Positions 1 to 9,064 of a stretch of DNA of 64,000 bases are shown piece by piece. This DNA is from Bacteroidales bacterium UBA7569. GTDB lineage: Bacteria; Bacteroidota; Bacteroidia; Bacteroidales; Paludibacteraceae. The notes under the pieces were generated by a model. That model saw only the letters and a program-made list of their open reading frames with translations, searched no databases and was not told the DNA's origin. The translations under genes were made by a program, and so were the position numbers. The stretch is from positions 1-64,000 of the forward strand of contig DLLF01000026.1 of assembly GCA_002477945.1 (NCBI GenBank), in the 5' to 3' direction. Each line of letters begins with the position of its first letter. The first letter of the stretch is position 1.

Positions 1-1389
1 ACAGAAATCATCGACGCGCTCAAGCGCGAGGCGGACGGACAGCCAATCAATGTCCGTGGGTGGGTGCGTAGTCGCCGCGGCAACAAGAACGTCAGTTTCA
101 TTGCCCTCAACGACGGCTCCACCATTCGCAACATACAAATCGTGGTGGACCTCGCCAAGTTCCCCGAGGAGCAACTCAAGCCCGTCACCACCGGTGCCTG
201 CATATCAGCCACGGGTAATCTGGTCGCCAGTCAGGGCAGCGGGCAGGCGGTGGAAATCCAACTGACTGATTTGGAGGTCTATGGCACAGCCGACCCCGAC
301 CAATACCCGCTCCAGAAGAAGGGGCTCAGCATGGAATACCTGCGCACCATCGCGCACCTGCGCCCGCGTACCAATACGTTTGGTGCCGTCTTCCGCATAC
401 GCCACAACATGGCGATGGCTATCCACACCTACTTCCACGAGCACGGTTTCTTCTACTTCCACACACCTATCATCACGGCTTCCGACTGCGAGGGCGCGGG
501 ACAGATGTTCCAAGTAACAACCAAGAACCTCTACAACCTGAAGAAAGACGAATCCGGCAAAATTGACTACTCCGACGATTTCTTCGGCAAGCAGACCTCA
601 CTCACCGTCTCGGGGCAACTCGAGGGCGAGTTGGCAGCGTTGGCTCTGGGCAAAATCTACACCTTCGGACCTACTTTCCGTGCCGAGAACAGCAACACCC
701 CGCGCCACCTTGCCGAGTTCTGGATGATTGAACCCGAAGTGTCGTTCATTCAGAAAGACGAACTTATGGACCTCGAAGAGGACTTCATCAAGTTCTGTGT
801 CCGTTGGGCACTCGACCATTGCATGGACGACCTCGAGTTCCTCAACCAGTATGTGGACAAGGGTCTCATTGCGCGTCTGCAGGCCGTGGTGAACACCGAC
901 TTTGTCCGTCTGCCGTACACCGAGGGCATCAACATTCTGCAAGAGGCAGTGAAGAACGGCAAGCACTTTGAGTTCCCTTGTGAGTGGGGTGACGACCTCG
1001 CTTCCGAGCACGAGCGTTTCCTTGTGGAGGAGCATTTCGGCAAGCCTGTCATCATGACCGACTACCCCAAGGACATCAAGGCTTTCTACATGAAAATCAA
1101 CGACGACGGCAAGACCGTGCAGGGCACCGATGTACTCTTCCCGCAGATTGGAGAGATTATCGGCGGTTCGGTTCGTGAAGAGAGTCTCGACAAACTCAAC
1201 GCCGAAATCGAACGCCGTCAGATACCGATGAAGGACATGTGGTGGTACCTTGACACACGCCGCTTCGGCTCTGCGCCTCACGCCGGTTTCGGCTTGGGCT
1301 TCGAGCGTCTGATGCTCTTCGTTACGGGCATGCAGAATATCCGCGACGTTATCCCATTTCCGCGTACTCCGAAAAGCGCAGAATTTTGA
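1..1389 (+). CDS. asnS: Asparagine--tRNA ligase (5' end cut by window)
   Basis: Class II aminoacyl-tRNA synthetase that charges tRNA-Asn in the cytoplasm. The frame is open from base 1 and 462 residues are visible, so only a few N-terminal residues should be missing against the usual 465-470; the internal GTG at 64 is not the start. An OB-fold anticodon-binding domain covers roughly residues 15-115 (VRGWVRSRRGNKNVSFI), followed by the catalytic core with motif 2 (FRAENSNT) and motif 3 (GFGLGFERLMLF). The absence of an Asp-specific insertion and overall sequence favour AsnRS over AspRS. One 60-base line I counted (361-420) is 60% GC, higher than most of the window, as is common for highly expressed genes. 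Confidence 0.95.
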   Translation, partial: TEIIDALKREADGQPINVRGWVRSRRGNKNVSFIALNDGSTIRNIQIVVDLAKFPEEQLKPVTTGACISATGNLVASQGSGQAVEIQLTDLEVYGTADPDQYPLQKKGLSMEYLRTIAHLRPRTNTFGAVFRIRHNMAMAIHTYFHEHGFFYFHTPIITASDCEGAGQMFQVTTKNLYNLKKDESGKIDYSDDFFGKQTSLTVSGQLEGELAALALGKIYTFGPTFRAENSNTPRHLAEFWMIEPEVSFIQKDELMDLEEDFIKFCVRWALDHCMDDLEFLNQYVDKGLIARLQAVVNTDFVRLPYTEGINILQEAVKNGKHFEFPCEWGDDLASEHERFLVEEHFGKPVIMTDYPKDIKAFYMKINDDGKTVQGTDVLFPQIGEIIGGSVREESLDKLNAEIERRQIPMKDMWWYLDTRRFGSAPHAGFGLGFERLMLFVTGMQNIRDVIPFPRTPKSAEF

Positions 1390-1517
1390 TGGTTTTCTTT
1401 ACATCTCCGGTGAACAGTATTCCGACATTGGTTGGATAAAGTGAAATTGTATTTTCGGGAGATGTTTGGGACTGAGGATGATATGCAACGAAATTTTGCG
1501 GACGTGCGTACAAAATA

Positions 1518-1548
1518 TTTGAATATTATTCAAAAGACCTTATCTTTA
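1518..1548 (+). promoter_or_regulatory. Promoter for the TonB receptor operon
   Basis: TTTG at 1518-1521 and TATCTTTA at 1541-1548, 19 bases apart, match the Bacteroidetes -33/-7 pattern except for the final base of the -7 box. Transcription would start near 1553, about 38 bases before the ATG at 1591. The rest of the 1390-1590 gap holds an 8-bp inverted repeat (ACATCTCC / GGAGATGT) with a long loop and nothing else I recognise. Confidence 0.55.
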
Positions 1549-1590
1549 CTTAATAACTAACCATACTAAATAACCAAAAACACCTAACAC

Positions 1591-4500
1591 ATGCGTAGAA
1601 TTCTTACTATCCTATTGGCAGGAGGGTTGTCAATGATGATGTTTGCCCAACAAACATCGTTGCGTGGTGTCATTGTCTCCAAGGAGTCGAATGACCCCAT
1701 TTCGGGCGCCAAAGTGGTACTTGCCAATCAGAACATTACCACCACTACGAATCAGAGTGGTGAGTTTGCACTCATCTACCTGGAGCCAATCACCGAAGAG
1801 GTAGTCATCTCGGCTGACGGTTTCATCACGACAGTGCAATTGATTCAGTTGCAAGCCAACACATCCAACGATTTGGGAAGCGTTAGCCTGCAGCCGGACA
1901 TTCAAAGAGAATTGCACGAAGAAATCGTGTTGCAATTGTCGGAGAACGAGTTGAGCGACGACGAAGGCCGTTCGCAGAGTATGGCATCCAACACGAGTGC
2001 CAGCACAGATGTATTCAACAAGAACACATCGTACGCTTGGTCGACCGTCCGGTATCGCCAACGCGGCTATGAGCAACAGTACGAACAGACTTACATCAAC
2101 GGCCTGAACTTCAACAGCCAAGAACGAGGAAACTTCAACTACTCGATGTTGGGCGGTCTGAACGATGCCAGCCGCAACAAGGATGTGGTTAACGGGATCG
2201 AAGCCAACAGTTTCACATACGGCGGAATGGGTCAATCAACGAACATCATGATGCATGCTACCAATTACGCCCAAGGCTGGAAAGTGGGTGTAGCCGGAAC
2301 GAACCGGAACTACAAGATCCGTGCAAACGCCACCTACTCTTCGGGATTGCTCAGCAACGGTTGGGCTTTTACCGGTCAATTGGCATGGCGGTTCAGTCCC
2401 TACATTGACAACAAAGGTATCATAGGCGAGGGTATCAGTTACAACTCGTTGGGTTATTTCTTCACGGCAGAGAAACAATGGCTCGGCGGAGATCACAGAA
2501 TGACCATTACGACCTTCGGTTCGCCTACCGAGCGCGGTCAATCCGCCGCTGTGACACAAGAAGTGTATAACCTCACGGGCTCCATTTACTATAATCCCTA
2601 TTGGGGTTATCAGAACGGAAAAGTCCGTAACTCGAGGGTTGTGAAGAGTTTTGACCCGACTGCAATCATCGACTACGAATGGAAGATAACCAATGACCAG
2701 ACCTTGAAAGTGGCATTGGGTTATCACTACAGTTTCTACAGCAACTCGGCATTGACATTCTATAATGCGCCCGACCCGCGTCCAGACTACTACCGCAACC
2801 TACCATCTTTCTTATGGGACGGTCAACTTGACGCCAACGGCAACTTCATAAGCAAGTCTTTCGGCGGTTCGCAAGGTTCGGGAACATGGAATGGTGCAAG
2901 TTTGGGAGGATTCAATGAAGAACTCGGTATCGGCAGTTCGATCAATGCAGACCTCTATAATACTCTCACAGATTTGTGGAAAAACCGTGACGATGACGCT
3001 ACACAAATCAATTGGGACAATCTCTATGCAGCCAACTACCAGAACAATGTGGTCAATCCGAGCGGTTCAGCCAAATATATGCTGGAGCGCAGACACAATG
3101 ACTTGCAGGAGGCTATCGCCAACATCAACTACCAAAACAAGGAGTTTGACCACTTGACCATCACTGCAGGTTTGGAGGGCAAGTACTCACAAGGCATTCA
3201 CTACAAGACGGTGGATGACCTGCTTGGCGGCAACCAATGGATTGATGTGGATCCGTTTGCAGAGCGTGATTTGAAAGAGTTGGCTTCGAACATCGGTTTG
3301 ACACAGAGCGACATTGAGAACGTGAAGCAAAACAACATCTATGACCATAACAAGAGTATCACAACAAACGGCCGCTTCGGTTACGACTATCGTATCAATA
3401 TGACCAAGGTAGCGGCTTGGGCGCAAAATGAATGGAACTTCAATGCCGTAGATTTCTACTACGCGCTGAAGTTGACCTACACGGGCATGAACCGCAGTAC
3501 CCGCATGATGAACGGCCGTGCATGGTATTTGGCACAACTCAAACCCGATGAGGCATTCTATTATTTAGGTCAGCAGTATCAATCCATCCTGAACGGACAA
3601 GGGCAAATGGCTACCTACAACGGTTGGCAGCATCATTTTGTTGATCCTTCGTTCAAGTTGGGTGCATCTTACAAAATCAACGGCAGAAACCAATTGCGTG
3701 TGAATGCCATTGCGGAAACGAGTGCACCTCTTGCACGCGATGCATACATCTCACCCCGTGTACACGACCGAGCCATCGCTACGATTTACCAGCATGATCG
3801 TGCCAAGTCGCTGAAGGATTTCTATGCAGCATCGCAGAAGGTTGTAAGTTATGACTTGACATACGAGTTCAACTACCCGATTGTACGCGGTAGAATAACC
3901 GCCTACCAAACGCACTTCTGGAACGGTTCGGAACTGAACGGCTACTATGACGACGAGGCACGTACGTTTGTCAACCAGTCGGTAACGGGCATTAACCGCG
4001 TTCACCGCGGTATAGAAGCAGCAGCCTCATTCAAACTCGGAACCTACTTCACCCTTACTCCGATGCTTGCCATCGGTGATTACCACTACACAAGCAACGC
4101 TTACTCCGTGACAAGTGCCGAGAACGGTATGGCATTGGCAGAGGAGGCAACAACAGGCGGAGTGGCAAAACCAATATATGAAGTAAAGGACAGCGTCCTA
4201 ATCAGAGGTCTGAAAGTTGCCAATGGTCCTCAACTGAACGCTTCGTTGAAGTTATCCTTCTTCCATCCGAAGATGTGGTTTGCGGATATTACGGTTTCGT
4301 ACTTCGACTGGAGTTACTTAGACTATGCTCCATCACGCCGTATGCAAGGTCTTTATACCGGTGTACGTGCAGACGGAACAACCGTGAACGGTTCGTATGC
4401 CGTTCCGAATCCAAGCAACGCTTCCCATACATTCTTGGAAAAAGATGCCGAGGGCAACATACTGCTTGACAAATACGGAATTCCTGTGCTGCAATCGCCC

Positions 4501-4818
4501 TACAACTTATTGGCAGACCAAGAGAGCCTGGTTGACGGGAAATGGTATAACCGCTTTATGATAGATGTTTCGGTTGGCAAACTTATCTACCTGAAGAACC
4601 GGCAATCACTTTCCATCAACCTGTCGGTGAGCAACATTACCAACAATACCCATTTGAAAACCGGCGGTTACCAGCAGGCCCGTCTGCCAAGACAATCGGT
4701 ACAGAAAACACAGAATCCCGAGCAGTCGGCAATCACGAGCAATGTATGGAAGTTCCCCGCAAAGTACTACTATGCATGGGGGGCAAACTTCTTCCTCAAC
4801 ATAACTTATAAGTTCTAA
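1591..4818 (+). CDS. TonB-dependent outer membrane receptor
   Basis: Energised outer-membrane importer of 1075 residues. A signal peptide (about 1-20, ending MFAQ) is followed by a carboxypeptidase-regulatory-like domain (about 22-110), a degenerate plug region (about 120-240) and a long beta-barrel rich in alternating aromatic residues that ends in Phe (NITYKF), the usual barrel-assembly signal. The downstream partner is a DUF5689 lipoprotein rather than a SusD protein, so this is not a typical polysaccharide-utilisation pair. The substrate cannot be read from the sequence. It is probably co-transcribed with the lipoprotein (20-base gap) from the promoter at 1518. Confidence 0.9.
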   Translation: MRRILTILLAGGLSMMMFAQQTSLRGVIVSKESNDPISGAKVVLANQNITTTTNQSGEFALIYLEPITEEVVISADGFITTVQLIQLQANTSNDLGSVSLQPDIQRELHEEIVLQLSENELSDDEGRSQSMASNTSASTDVFNKNTSYAWSTVRYRQRGYEQQYEQTYINGLNFNSQERGNFNYSMLGGLNDASRNKDVVNGIEANSFTYGGMGQSTNIMMHATNYAQGWKVGVAGTNRNYKIRANATYSSGLLSNGWAFTGQLAWRFSPYIDNKGIIGEGISYNSLGYFFTAEKQWLGGDHRMTITTFGSPTERGQSAAVTQEVYNLTGSIYYNPYWGYQNGKVRNSRVVKSFDPTAIIDYEWKITNDQTLKVALGYHYSFYSNSALTFYNAPDPRPDYYRNLPSFLWDGQLDANGNFISKSFGGSQGSGTWNGASLGGFNEELGIGSSINADLYNTLTDLWKNRDDDATQINWDNLYAANYQNNVVNPSGSAKYMLERRHNDLQEAIANINYQNKEFDHLTITAGLEGKYSQGIHYKTVDDLLGGNQWIDVDPFAERDLKELASNIGLTQSDIENVKQNNIYDHNKSITTNGRFGYDYRINMTKVAAWAQNEWNFNAVDFYYALKLTYTGMNRSTRMMNGRAWYLAQLKPDEAFYYLGQQYQSILNGQGQMATYNGWQHHFVDPSFKLGASYKINGRNQLRVNAIAETSAPLARDAYISPRVHDRAIATIYQHDRAKSLKDFYAASQKVVSYDLTYEFNYPIVRGRITAYQTHFWNGSELNGYYDDEARTFVNQSVTGINRVHRGIEAAASFKLGTYFTLTPMLAIGDYHYTSNAYSVTSAENGMALAEEATTGGVAKPIYEVKDSVLIRGLKVANGPQLNASLKLSFFHPKMWFADITVSYFDWSYLDYAPSRRMQGLYTGVRADGTTVNGSYAVPNPSNASHTFLEKDAEGNILLDKYGIPVLQSPYNLLADQESLVDGKWYNRFMIDVSVGKLIYLKNRQSLSINLSVSNITNNTHLKTGGYQQARLPRQSVQKTQNPEQSAITSNVWKFPAKYYYAWGANFFLNITYKF

Positions 4819-4838
4819 CCCAACAAGCAAACATCACT

Positions 4839-5996
4839 ATGAAGAAATCAGTATATATAGTAAGCGGCATCGCATTTCTACTATCGATTGCAGCATGTAC
4901 GCCGAAGGCTATCGAACCGGAGCAGTTGTACGTCTCGGAGCAAGAGGCAGACAAGAAGATCCAAGAGGATGGAGGAACCTTATACACCTTGGATCAGTTT
5001 GTGAAGACTTATATGACAGAGTGCGGTGTTATGTTCCCCGTACGTCAGCGTTCCTACACTTACAGCGGCGGTTACCAAATGGATCCGACCGATTATACCA
5101 AAAACAATCGCGGTTGGTTTTCGGTAGATACACTACCGAAAGGCGGTGCAGGTATTTACATCCGCGGGCGTGTGGTTACGGAAGACTATGACGGAAACTT
5201 CTACAAGTCGATGGTTATCCAGCAAATCGTTAACGGAGAACAGCAGACACTCCGTTTGTCGGTTGACGCCAGCAACGCAGGCGGGCAGTATGCCATCGGT
5301 CAGATGATACAGATACGTGTCAACGGTCTCTCGATAGGCAAATACGCCAACGAGCCCCAACTTTGTATTCCTTCGTATAACGACAACATCTACGCTTACA
5401 AAGCCAGCGAGAAAGTGGGTTGGGCTCCCGGACGTATTCCCGCTGCTATCTTCAACCAAGCAACCACTCTCATAGGTCAACCCGACAAGAGCGCAATTGT
5501 ATATGACGAGATGACCTTGGCAGAGATTGTGAACGGTGCAGAGAACGATGAGCGGTATCACCAAATGGATGCCAAGTTAGTCCGCATCAAGAATGTCTAT
5601 TTTGACCAAGCCTCCGGCTCGAAGATTCCCGGAATGTATGACAACTACGGGACACCTACCGGTTGTACGAACGGTAACCCCGACAAAGACAAGAATACTT
5701 GTGTGTTTGCCCCCACCACAGAAAACCAAGGTTATCCACAAGGTCGTATTATCAATGACGGAACAGCGCAGAGCATAATTTCCACCAGCGAGTATGCCAA
5801 ATTTGCCCACATCATCTTACCGACAAGTGATTATAAAGGTACGATAGAGGGTATTTTAGGGCATTATACCGACAACGGAAGAAATGATCCAGACAAATGG
5901 GATTGGAGTATTACCTTGCGTTCGCGCTATGACCTGATCGGCTTCACGAACAACGAGGGCGAGAGTTGGGTTATGAAAGAATACAGTTCGAAATAA
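4839..5996 (+). CDS. DUF5689 lipoprotein, partner of the TonB receptor
   Basis: Predicted lipoprotein of 385 residues: a short hydrophobic signal ends in a lipobox (SIAAC), giving a lipidated Cys at about residue 20. Most of the remainder fits the DUF5689 family (OB-like domains, for example GAGIYIRGRVVTEDYDGNFYK). Such proteins sit beside TonB receptors in Bacteroidales and are thought to be surface-exposed accessory or ligand-binding subunits; that role is inferred here from position only. It starts 20 bases after the receptor stop and is followed by a long hairpin. Confidence 0.85.
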   Translation: MKKSVYIVSGIAFLLSIAACTPKAIEPEQLYVSEQEADKKIQEDGGTLYTLDQFVKTYMTECGVMFPVRQRSYTYSGGYQMDPTDYTKNNRGWFSVDTLPKGGAGIYIRGRVVTEDYDGNFYKSMVIQQIVNGEQQTLRLSVDASNAGGQYAIGQMIQIRVNGLSIGKYANEPQLCIPSYNDNIYAYKASEKVGWAPGRIPAAIFNQATTLIGQPDKSAIVYDEMTLAEIVNGAENDERYHQMDAKLVRIKNVYFDQASGSKIPGMYDNYGTPTGCTNGNPDKDKNTCVFAPTTENQGYPQGRIINDGTAQSIISTSEYAKFAHIILPTSDYKGTIEGILGHYTDNGRNDPDKWDWSITLRSRYDLIGFTNNEGESWVMKEYSSK

Positions 5997-6014
5997 CCAG
6001 CAGAAACGATTAAC

Positions 6015-6060
6015 AAGACTCCCATATTTCTACCCTGTGGGCAGAAGTATGGGAGTCTTA
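6015..6060 (+). terminator. Long hairpin after the lipoprotein gene
   Basis: AAGACTCCCATA (6015-6026) pairs with TATGGGAGTCTT (6048-6059), and inner TTCTaCCC/GGGcAGAA extends the stem to about 20 bp. The 3' T-run is poor (TTAGTAGAATT), so it may only stabilise or partly terminate the upstream mRNA before cvpA begins at 6079. Confidence 0.6.
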
Positions 6061-6078
6061 GTAGAATTATAGAGACCT

Positions 6079-6576
6079 ATGAACATAATTGATATTATCA
6101 TCTTACTACCTATTGCATACGGTGTAGTACGCGGTTTGATGAAAGGTTTTGTTCAGGAACTGACGGGTTTGGTTGCTATCATTGCAGCCGTAATCTGCAC
6201 GAAATTGTGGGCACCGGATGTTGCGATATGGCTGTCGAAGTATCTGACCAGTTCCTTCGCTGCCTGCCAGTTGATAGCGTGGTTCATTATTTTTACAGGT
6301 GTAGCCTTATCGCTGCATTTGGCAGGAAAGATCATCAGCCGTCTGCTGAGCGCGATTTCCCTGGGTTGGCTAAACCGTTTGACAGGTGCTATTTTCGGGG
6401 CCGCCAAATGGGTGCTTGTTGTCAGTATCCTGCTCAACGGTATAGCCCTGCTTGACAACCAGTTCCATTTCTTGAAGCCTCAGGTGCATGAAAAGAGCAT
6501 AGCCTGGGAACCTATACGCAAGGTTGCCGCCATTGCATGGGACAAAGTGCAGGACGGTTTTTTTGTTGATGATTGA
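6079..6576 (+). CDS. cvpA: CvpA family membrane protein
   Basis: Inner-membrane protein of 165 residues with the CvpA family opening (MNIIDIIILLPIAYGVVRGLMKGF) and about four hydrophobic segments. In Proteobacteria CvpA is linked to colicin V export and to envelope stress tolerance; its molecular function is not settled. Length and hydrophobic pattern match the family. It starts 19 bases after the preceding hairpin; no separate promoter is evident, so it may be read through from the lipoprotein gene. Confidence 0.85.
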   Translation: MNIIDIIILLPIAYGVVRGLMKGFVQELTGLVAIIAAVICTKLWAPDVAIWLSKYLTSSFAACQLIAWFIIFTGVALSLHLAGKIISRLLSAISLGWLNRLTGAIFGAAKWVLVVSILLNGIALLDNQFHFLKPQVHEKSIAWEPIRKVAAIAWDKVQDGFFVDD

Positions 6577-6599
6577 TGAGGTATAGTTATTATAGATGT

Positions 6600-6845
6600 C
6601 CCAGTTCATCGAGAGGTTTTAGGAGAGAAGGACGACCTACCCAACCACTCCAAAGGAGGGGAGAGACTTCCCAAATCCTCCTCAAAGAGGGGATTTATTT
6701 ACGATTTTATTTTCTCCCGTTTACGGATGCTTCAGGAGGCAAGATATTTACGATTTGACCATTTACGATTTACAATTTTGTTCTTCCGTCTCTTATCCAT
6801 GTCCCGTCCAGGGATGCTTGAGGTCTCGTTGAGGTGTCGTAGGCA
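6600..6845 (+). repeat. Composite intergenic repeat, copy A
   Basis: Part of the 6577-7153 gap. It holds two G/C-rich imperfect hairpins of the CTCCAAAGGAGGGG type (about 6646-6700), iterations of TTTACGAT (6705-6778), and an inverted, degraded copy of the CCTCAAGCACCC iteron block (6801-6843). The remaining stretch to 7153 is A-rich on the plus strand with no convincing gene. Similar blocks recur near 17.1, 24.1, 33.1, 39.7, 47.1 and 61.0 kb. Confidence 0.7.
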
Positions 6846-7153
6846 ATCCGCACAATACAAACACCTACATACTAAATATACAGCAGGCAGCAAAGAGAAA
6901 AAAAAACATCCCGATTGCTCCAACGCTTCACGCTATACAAACAAGAAATACAAGCAAGTTTGTCAGAACCAACAAAAACAGAAAAAGCGGGAAAGAACCT
7001 ATATTCCCTGCACTTTCAACGAATCCTGTCCAGAAAGAAAAGACTGCAAACCGCAAGCAACCGTGACTTAGATTCAGAATAAATCAAGAACAATGATACA
7101 CCAACCATACAAAGGTTCAGTAACTTGACTTTCATCATTTAACAAGCAGACGT

Positions 7154-7594
7154 ATGCAAGCATATCTGGGCATAGGAACAAACATAGGAGACAAGCGGGC
7201 GAACATAGAACGCTGTCTCAAACTATTGGGACAATATGCAGGAGATATTGTCCGACAATCCCGAATCATTGAGTCTGCCCCATGGGGTTTTGATTCAGAG
7301 AACAGATTTCTGAACATGGCGGTATGCATAGAGACCACCCTATCTCCTTTTCAACTATTGGAAACGACACAACATACAGAACGAGAAATGGGGAGAAAAG
7401 AAAAGTCGGCAGACGGTGTATATCACGACAGAATCATTGACATTGATATTTTGCTCTATGGAGACTATCGTATCACCTCCCCTACCCTGACTATTCCTCA
7501 TCCTCATATCAAGGAGCGGGATTTTGTACGTATTCCCTTGCAAGAGATTTTGCCGCCGAACCACTTTTTTATGATGAAACTCTTGCAAGAATGA
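7154..7594 (+). CDS. folK: 6-hydroxymethyl-7,8-dihydropterin pyrophosphokinase (HPPK)
   Basis: Transfers pyrophosphate from ATP to 6-hydroxymethyl-7,8-dihydropterin in folate biosynthesis (cytoplasm). At 146 residues it is a single-domain HPPK, not fused to FolB or FolP. Visible motifs: LGIGTNIGD at the N-terminus, FLNMAV, the ExxxGR loop (EREMGRK), and the metal/ATP-binding RIIDIDIL. The start follows about 300 bases of non-coding sequence. The promoter of tRNA-His lies inside its last codons. Confidence 0.93.
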   Translation: MQAYLGIGTNIGDKRANIERCLKLLGQYAGDIVRQSRIIESAPWGFDSENRFLNMAVCIETTLSPFQLLETTQHTEREMGRKEKSADGVYHDRIIDIDILLYGDYRITSPTLTIPHPHIKERDFVRIPLQEILPPNHFFMMKLLQE

Positions 7595-7613
7595 AAAATA
7601 GATTATACCTTTG
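7583..7613 (+). promoter_or_regulatory. Promoter of tRNA-His
   Basis: TTG at 7583-7585 and TACCTTTG at 7606-7613 with 20 bases between. It overlaps the 3' end of folK and would start transcription about 37 bases before the tRNA. Confidence 0.75.
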
Positions 7614-7654
7614 CAGCCGCAATTGAGGGGAAGCATATCAACTCAGTTGATGAT

Positions 7655-7728
7655 GGTGGTCTTAGCTCAGTTGGCAGAGCATCGGATTGTGGTTCCGAGT
7701 GTCGTGGGTTCGAGCCCCACATTCCACC
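7655..7728 (+). tRNA. tRNA-His (anticodon GTG)
   Basis: Cloverleaf: D arm GCTC/GAGC (7665-7680); anticodon stem TCGGA/TCCGA (7682-7686 and 7694-7698) around a 7-base loop with GTG at 7689-7691; T arm GTGGG/CCCAC. The base before position 1 is G and the discriminator base is C, the identity pair of tRNA-His. The acceptor stem as written has mismatches at two adjacent positions, 5-68 (T-T) and 6-67 (C-T). No complete CCA is encoded after the discriminator base. A terminator follows directly. Confidence 0.9.
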
Positions 7729-7730
7729 CA

Positions 7731-7778
7731 AACAAGCGAGTACCCGTGAGCAAATCTTACGGGTGCTTGTTGTTTTTA
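7731..7778 (+). terminator. Intrinsic terminator of tRNA-His
   Basis: AACAAGC (7731-7737) plus ACCCGT (7742-7747) pair with ACGGGT (7759-7764) plus GCTTGTT (7765-7771), with a 4-base bulge, followed by GTTTTTAT. The hairpin rules out in-frame starts upstream of 7799 for the next gene. Confidence 0.85.
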
Positions 7779-7798
7779 TACCAGAACGACAGTACTTG

Positions 7799-9055
7799 AT
7801 GCGTAACGAAGTATTCATAGCCCAAAGGTTGTACTATGCCAAGACAGACAAAGACAAACAGGTGTCTCTGCCTGCTATACGTGTGGCACTTACCGCCATC
7901 ATTGTCGGTATGGTTGTAATGATTATAACCGTCTTTGTGGTAGTGGGTTTCAAACAAGAAATCCAGCGGAAAGTGGCAGGTTTTGGTTCTGATATCCAGA
8001 TTGTGAATTTTGACAACAACAACACCTACGAAATGCAACCCATCTGCGTAGGTGATTCGCTGTTTCAAGAGATTGGGATGTTAGACGGCGTTGAGTATGC
8101 GCAACGTTTTGCCACCAAGCCCGGTATGCTCAAGACTGATTCTTCATTCCAGGGCATAATCTTCAAGGGAATGCCTCTGCCAAACGAATCAACCACCAAA
8201 AAGAAAAACGGCTGGACATTCTTTGAGGAATATCTTGCCGCAGGACATCTCCCCCAACAAAAGAATGAAGTCATCATCTCCACCACGATGTCACGACTGC
8301 TGGATTTAGGCGTGGGGGATTCGTTCTATGCCTATTTTATTGAGGAGCAGATACGCGCCAGAAAACTTCTTGTGGCAGGACTCTACAACACCCAATTCAG
8401 TGATTATGACAAGAGTTTTGTTTTGGGAGACATACAGCAAGTGCAAACCCTGAACAATTGGAGAGCCGATCAAGTATCCGGCATAGATATTCAAACAGAC
8501 GATTTCAGCCAACTGGGAAAGATCAGCGATGAAGTATGGTTCAGAACCGCCAACAAGGCTGACGAGGACGGAAATTTTCTATACACACAGAATATCATAG
8601 ACATGAACCCCAATATATTTTCGTGGCTTGAACTGCTTAACGTAAATGTAGTGGTTATTATTATACTCATGCTCTGCGTGGCAGGTTTCAATATCATATC
8701 AGGATTGCTGATACTTATTCTTGACGCCGTACAACTTATAGGCATACTGAAAGCACTCGGAGCAGACAACGGTTATCTGCGCCGCATATTCCTCTACAGA
8801 GCAGGGTTTCTGATTCTAAACGGTATGTTGTGGGGCAATATAGCAGGTCTTCTGCTCTGCGCAGTGCAATACTTTTTCCACGTTATTCCCTTAGACCCCA
8901 CCGCCTATTACGTAAGTTATGTTCCGATAGCCTTCCATTGGGGTTGGTGGACAGCCTTGAACATTGGGACCTTTGCCGTATCCATGCTCATATTGCTTGC
9001 CCCCTCCGCCATCATAACCCGTATATCACCCGCCAAAGTGATGCACTTTGAATAA
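7799..9055 (+). CDS. FtsX-like ABC transporter permease (LolC/E-like)
   Basis: Inner-membrane permease of 418 residues with the MacB/FtsX plan: an N-terminal membrane anchor (about 27-50), a large periplasmic domain, and three C-terminal membrane segments (about 280-405). The N-terminal motif (FIAQRLYY) and size match the LolC/LolE-like permeases of Bacteroidetes, which extract lipoproteins from the inner membrane with an ATPase encoded elsewhere; that role is inferred from the family. I chose the ATG at 7799, because the longer frame from 7763 starts inside the tRNA terminator. Confidence 0.85.
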   Translation: MRNEVFIAQRLYYAKTDKDKQVSLPAIRVALTAIIVGMVVMIITVFVVVGFKQEIQRKVAGFGSDIQIVNFDNNNTYEMQPICVGDSLFQEIGMLDGVEYAQRFATKPGMLKTDSSFQGIIFKGMPLPNESTTKKKNGWTFFEEYLAAGHLPQQKNEVIISTTMSRLLDLGVGDSFYAYFIEEQIRARKLLVAGLYNTQFSDYDKSFVLGDIQQVQTLNNWRADQVSGIDIQTDDFSQLGKISDEVWFRTANKADEDGNFLYTQNIIDMNPNIFSWLELLNVNVVVIIILMLCVAGFNIISGLLILILDAVQLIGILKALGADNGYLRRIFLYRAGFLILNGMLWGNIAGLLLCAVQYFFHVIPLDPTAYYVSYVPIAFHWGWWTALNIGTFAVSMLILLAPSAIITRISPAKVMHFE

Positions 9056-9064
9056 CAAGCCACT

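Noticed and set aside
1390..1550. A possible degraded coding fragment downstream of asnS
   Set aside because: Short translated pieces look protein-like but are broken by stops in every frame and match no family I know.
6727..7071. A 114-codon plus-strand frame between cvpA and folK
   Set aside because: Its first third crosses a composite repeat copy and the remainder is A-rich Lys/Gln sequence with no promoter or family likeness.
7763..7798. An upstream start extending the FtsX-like permease by 12 residues
   Set aside because: The extension begins within the terminator hairpin of tRNA-His; the ATG at 7799 starts a typical family N-terminus.
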